Source: Nannochloropsis oceanica (Eukaryota; Sar; Eustigmatophyceae; Eustigmatales; Monodopsidaceae). From it: a stretch of DNA of 64,000 bases. Below are positions 60,602-64,000 of this stretch, piece by piece (within the stretch, counting starts at the first letter, position 1; the number at the start of each line of letters is the position of its first letter). The notes under the pieces are model-generated. The model worked only from the letters and a program-made list of their open reading frames with translations, was not told the origin of the DNA and made no database searches. The position numbers were made by a program, and so were the translations under genes. The stretch covers positions 124,001-188,000 of the forward strand of contig CP038115.1 of NCBI GenBank assembly GCA_004519485.1. The letters run 5' to 3'.

Positions 60602-61549
60602 TCAGCTAGCTCGTTTGGTGGCCGCTTTCGCCAGCTTTCGCCGTCGCATGTGCTCCTTAAAGTCCTTATCTGTCCCGAGTAAAAAGTCCATCAGGCCAAG
60701 TACGCCGTACGCTCCTTTTGTCGTCGCCGAGTGGTGGTAATCGTGAAATAAGGGGCCAGCAAAGCAGGGCAGAAGATGAAAGGGAGACCAAGGTAGGGCC
60801 ATCCCGGAATGCGCATCAACTGTTTCCAATATTCTAAGGCCCAGCCACAGGAACAAGACGAGGGGGTGAACTCCCATAACCACAGGTGGCAACAGGGTAG
60901 AGGGCAGATTGACCACGAGATCCTCCACAACATTGGCGTATTCGGAGCTGACACCGACAGGCGTCTTGAATTCGTGATGTCGTTTGTGTAAATTCTTGTA
61001 GAGAATGGGATGGTGGAACAACCGGTGCGAGGAGTAAAACATGACCTCCGTTGACAGCGCGCATGTGAGAACCTGCCAGCAACACGTGAACGCGGAGGGA
61101 GGGTGCATATGCATGCTGCCCCCACAGCGCTTCCAGATATAGAAATAAGCCGCAGTCGACGGCAGCTGAACAAGGACCCGGAAAATGTAAATGTGTACGA
61201 GGGCCATAAAAACTAGTTTCTTGGGGGGGTCTGCTTTCGGTTGAATCTTCCAGCGCTGTCTGCATGACGGGATGCTGGCCAGAAGTGTGTAGAGGAGATT
61301 GCTCCCGATGAAGAAGCTCTCGTGGACCAACGTGCCTACTGTAAGAAAGGTGACCAGGTCTCCGTGCTCCGTCGCAAGGCGAGACAGTACTGCGGCAGCC
61401 CAGCCAATCCAGTCGTCGTACAGTAAAAACGCCATTGTTGGTGTTCGTTGCTTATCCCAGGGAAGGAGCTGTGCAAGCATGGTTGTGTCGGGAGGATAAT
61501 GAGGCGTTGTGTGGTGAAATAGAAGCGGTGCTGTATAGTGACGGTACAT
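60602..61549 (-). CDS. sterol C4-methyl oxidase family (fatty acid hydroxylase superfamily)
   Basis: Intronless, up to 315 residues. The three His boxes of the di-iron superfamily are present in order: HRLFHH, HKRHHEF and HDYHH. They sit in the Erg25/SMO-like context: LHKRHHEFKTPVGVSSEYAN, ILETVDAHSGMALPW and LGTDKDFKEHMRRRK. These ER membrane enzymes oxidise C4-methyl groups in sterol synthesis using NADPH-cytochrome b5. Four or so hydrophobic segments are visible. Three in-frame Met codons (61549, 61480, 61435) are possible starts. The last, MAFLLYDDWIGWAAAVL, looks most family-like and would give 277 residues. The next gene, the permease, starts only 55 bp downstream. Confidence 0.9.
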   Translation of the reverse strand: MYRHYTAPLLFHHTTPHYPPDTTMLAQLLPWDKQRTPTMAFLLYDDWIGWAAAVLSRLATEHGDLVTFLTVGTLVHESFFIGSNLLYTLLASIPSCRQRWKIQPKADPPKKLVFMALVHIYIFRVLVQLPSTAAYFYIWKRCGGSMHMHPPSAFTCCWQVLTCALSTEVMFYSSHRLFHHPILYKNLHKRHHEFKTPVGVSSEYANVVEDLVVNLPSTLLPPVVMGVHPLVLFLWLGLRILETVDAHSGMALPWSPFHLLPCFAGPLFHDYHHSATTKGAYGVLGLMDFLLGTDKDFKEHMRRRKLAKAATKRAS

Positions 61550-61898
61550 GTAAATACCGAGGAATTGTAAAGACAGAGGTGGACCACAATTAGACTCGGT
61601 GCATTAGATAGTTTGTTGGGAAGTAAACTCCTCCTATCGTAATAAAATATCGTCGTCGTCGGACTCCGGAAATGCCTTGGTTCTTCGTTGCCGTCATTTA
61701 CGCTCTCACAACTACGCTATACAGCACATGTTTATGTTGCCATCGCATAAGCATTATTGCCAACCTGCACATCCGCTCGATACCACTATGAATGCCCTTG
61801 TACCCACGTTCTGCTGCTTGTCTCCTCGGAAGGCCATCCCAATTATCATGATGATCATTTTCCGTTGTTTTCTTTTTCTACACCACTTTTACAGCCTC
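61550..61898. other. divergent spacer, sterol oxidase / nucleoporin
   Basis: 349 bp between divergent starts. The nucleoporin frame is open upstream to 61677 but becomes family-like only after 61899. Confidence 0.45.
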
Positions 61899-64000
61899 AT
61901 GTCTTTCCTCCCTGCCAAGCGCCGGCGGGGTGGAAAGCAGCCCCCATTCGCACATCTAATACGTGAGCGGCATAGAGGGGAAGTGGCTGACCTGGCGCAA
62001 GTGGGCTTACTCCCAGAACAAGTCACCCTGGCCTTGGTCAACCACCAACACATCGAGGACGACGCCGCCCCCGTGCTGGCGGGGGTGGACGGTCGCACGG
62101 CTCGAGCGTATATATTGGTGGATAACACCCTGTACATCTGGCAATTAGAGACGGCCGAGCTCGGCAAGGAGTTAGAATCCCCGGCGGACCGGTCTTTGGA
62201 GTTGCTGGATCGGCAGGGATACCCCTGCATCACTGCGGATACGCCGGCTGTGGCCGTGCTGGCGCCCTTTGGGCCCCGTTTGCCAATTGCGGTGGTGTTG
62301 ACCAATGGCCGACTAATCTGGCGGGAGCTAGACCGGGGAGGGTCCAAGAGTGAGTACACGGCCCAGCTTGAAGCGGGGGAGGAAGTGACAACGGCGGCTT
62401 GGGAGATGGTGCGTGGGGATTTGGCAGCCGGGGGTGGCGAGGCAGCAGGCGTGCAAATCATGGCATTTCTCGGCACCACGCACGGACGCGTGTATCGTGT
62501 GGGACCTTTGGGTGGTGGTGGTGGTGGTGGAGCAGGAGGCCCAACTATTTCCTCGGGTCCAATGGCACGTCCGGGAGGACTGACCGATTATTTGCCCTGG
62601 CGCCTACGGGGGCCCGGGCCACTGGAAAGGGTGCGGAGTCTCTTGGTGTGGGAGGAGGGAAAGGGGCGGAATCAGATGAGGCGAGTCATGGCTTTGACAG
62701 GGGAGAGAGTGCATCTTTATGATACTTCGGGGGTACGTAACGAGTAACAGGATGGGGTTGGAAGTTGGGTCAGGTACTATCTGGCTTCCTTCTCTCTGTG
62801 CTCACAAACTAGGGCATTGGTACGATATTTGACATGACTGTCTCACGCATTCATACTATCCTTACCACCTTCTTACAGGCAATTATCGCGCAGGTCAAAA
62901 TCCTGGAGCAGCTACGAGCCTTGAGCCACGACGAGGCAGTCACCTTGGTAGGGGCCACGTTGCTCCGACCAGGCGTCGCCTTGCTGGCAGCAGCTGTAGG
63001 CATGGAAGAGGGTGGAGACATACGATTGTCTCTCTTTTTGCTGGACCTTCGACAAGGCGGAGGAGGAGGAAATGGTGGAGAGAGGCCCCTCGCGAATGCC
63101 CAGGCAGTGCCGTTGCTAATGCAGATGACGTCGCCAGCAGGGAGGGGAGGAGCGTCTCTTCCAGTGGATGCTTTCCTTCAAACGCGCCTTGAAGCCAGCC
63201 GTGGCAATACTGCAACAGACATGGTAGCTTATATTGTGCAGGCCTCCTCGCTCCGACAGCAGCAGCAGCAGCAAGACGACATAATCTCTGTCCTTCACTT
63301 CCAATTAGACGGGTCTAGGGAGCTTTTACGAGCTAACGACCTTCAGCGCACAGAACTGGTCGTGCCACGCGCCGCTGATGCTGAAAATTCCGCGGAGGCC
63401 CACCCAGCTGCACGAGCAGGGGGATTGCTGGGAGGGGGGACACTACTTCATTCAGACATGCTCATCTTGCTCGCGGGCCCCGACAGGGTCCTGCGTGTGC
63501 GGGCATTTCGACACGCGACGGATGGAGGAAATGCAGGAGATTCAGTTGCAGTAGCAGAAAAAGCTGAAGCGGCAGAGGCGATGGCGGATGAGCAAGAGAG
63601 TCTGGACATAGCAGGAAAGGTGCGGCAGGCGTTCAAACTCTACATGGAGCTACAGCCAGCTCAGGCTCAGGCATTGGTGGAGGCGGAGGGCCTCCTTGAC
63701 CTTTCTGACGGACTACCGAAACTGGGTGAGGGGCTGCGGAAGGCTATTTGGCAGGAGGTGGACTTAGAACCGGACACGGCGTCTTACTGGGTTGGTGGTT
63801 GTGGTGGTGGGAGAGGGCATGGGGAGGGAGGGCAGACAGCACAAGAGGCTTTTCATTTGTTGATTCAGCATTCGCTTCGACGGAAGCTGGCGGTAGCTGA
63901 GAGGTGGCTTCGGTTTTTGTCCGAGACGGGAATGTGGGCTAAGCTCTCGGAGGCTCAATGTGCAGCTCTGCTGGAGGGAGCTGAACGGATCGCTGCCTGC
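61899..64000 (+). CDS. Nup133-like nucleoporin, 5' part
   Basis: Exon 1 61899..62732 and exon 2 from 62879, joined in phase 0 across a 146-bp intron. The frame stays open to the right edge, so the C-terminal part is missing; 652 residues are visible. Residues 1-~500 fit a beta-propeller (ARAYILVDNTLYIWQLETAE, LPIAVVLTNGRLIWRELDRG, MALTGERVHLYDTSG, VKILEQLRALS). A helical segment follows (ERWLRFLSETGMWAKLSEAQ), as in the Nup133/Nup155 fold. Nup133 is part of the Y-shaped scaffold of the nuclear pore. Gly-rich and Gln-rich loops (GGGGGGGAGG, poly-Gln near 63251-63274) interrupt the propeller. Start at 61899 because the upstream frame is not protein-like. Confidence 0.78.

Noticed and set aside
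1-64000. Search for retroelement, DNA transposon, virus-like element, CRISPR array or bacterial operon
   Set aside because: No reverse transcriptase, integrase, transposase, capsid or Cas motifs, no long terminal repeats and no spacer arrays were seen. The genes are spliced and eukaryotic.

Overview
The window looks like nuclear DNA of a small-genome photosynthetic stramenopile, most likely a eustigmatophyte of the Nannochloropsis/Microchloropsis type. The reasons are compact GC-rich genes, mostly 0-2 introns with GT-AG borders, short spacers, and a protein with a signal peptide followed by a phenylalanine-led transit region of the kind used for secondary plastids (30387-31052). The genus is inference. 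The content is eukaryotic housekeeping: RNA polymerase III, spliceosome, nuclear pore, ESCRT-I, peroxisome and ER genes. I saw no rRNA, CRISPR array, virus copy or intact transposon.

Layout, left to right. 1-9 kb: end of an unrecognised gene (+), VPS28 (-), a possible small gene (+), tRNA methyltransferase Trm5 (-, 2 exons), hybrid cluster protein HCP (+, 8 exons). 9-21 kb: largest Pol III subunit (-), PEX11 (+), a SET-domain methyltransferase (-), a membrane AAA+ ATPase (+). 21-24 kb: a gene-poor stretch with a large imperfect AGT microsatellite. 24-38 kb: a tail-anchored protein (+), AFG2/SPATA5-type AAA ATPase (-), Pelota (+), a plastid membrane protein (-), a cysteine-phosphatase RNA 5'-triphosphatase (+), a PDZ-PUB protein (-), a citrate synthase with a peroxisomal-type C-terminus (+), a Lifeguard/BI-1 protein (-). 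38-54 kb: a tRNA-Asp-like gene with a 49-nt insert in its T loop, a GYF-GYF-Tat-SF1 splicing factor (+), a type II H+-pyrophosphatase (-), a bifunctional PFK-2/FBPase-2 (-), a small two-TM protein (+), a HAT-repeat protein (-), a secreted protein (+). 54-64 kb: an ER DnaJ protein (-), a histidine acid phosphatase (+), an intron-rich and apparently C-terminally shortened aromatic amino-acid permease (-), a sterol C4-methyl oxidase family enzyme (-), and the 5' part of a Nup133-like nucleoporin (+), which runs off the end.

Functional threads: peroxisome (PEX11, citrate synthase); ribosome assembly and rescue (AFG2 and Pelota, head to head); RNA processing (Trm5, Pol III, RNA triphosphatase, Tat-SF1, HAT protein); sugar/pyrophosphate metabolism (PFK-2/FBPase-2, H+-PPase). 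Gene order is striking: 22 of 26 neighbouring gene pairs lie on opposite strands.

Most worth a second look: the T-loop insert in the tRNA-Asp gene; the perfect 36-bp inverted repeat covering the apparent last splice acceptor of the shortened permease gene, whose introns carry GGGA/TCCC tracts and shared 3' ends; and a dispersed element of about 185 bp found twice, each time 165-210 bp upstream of a plus-strand start. Splice sites were placed by reading GT-AG borders and preserving frame and family alignment; no transcript data were used.
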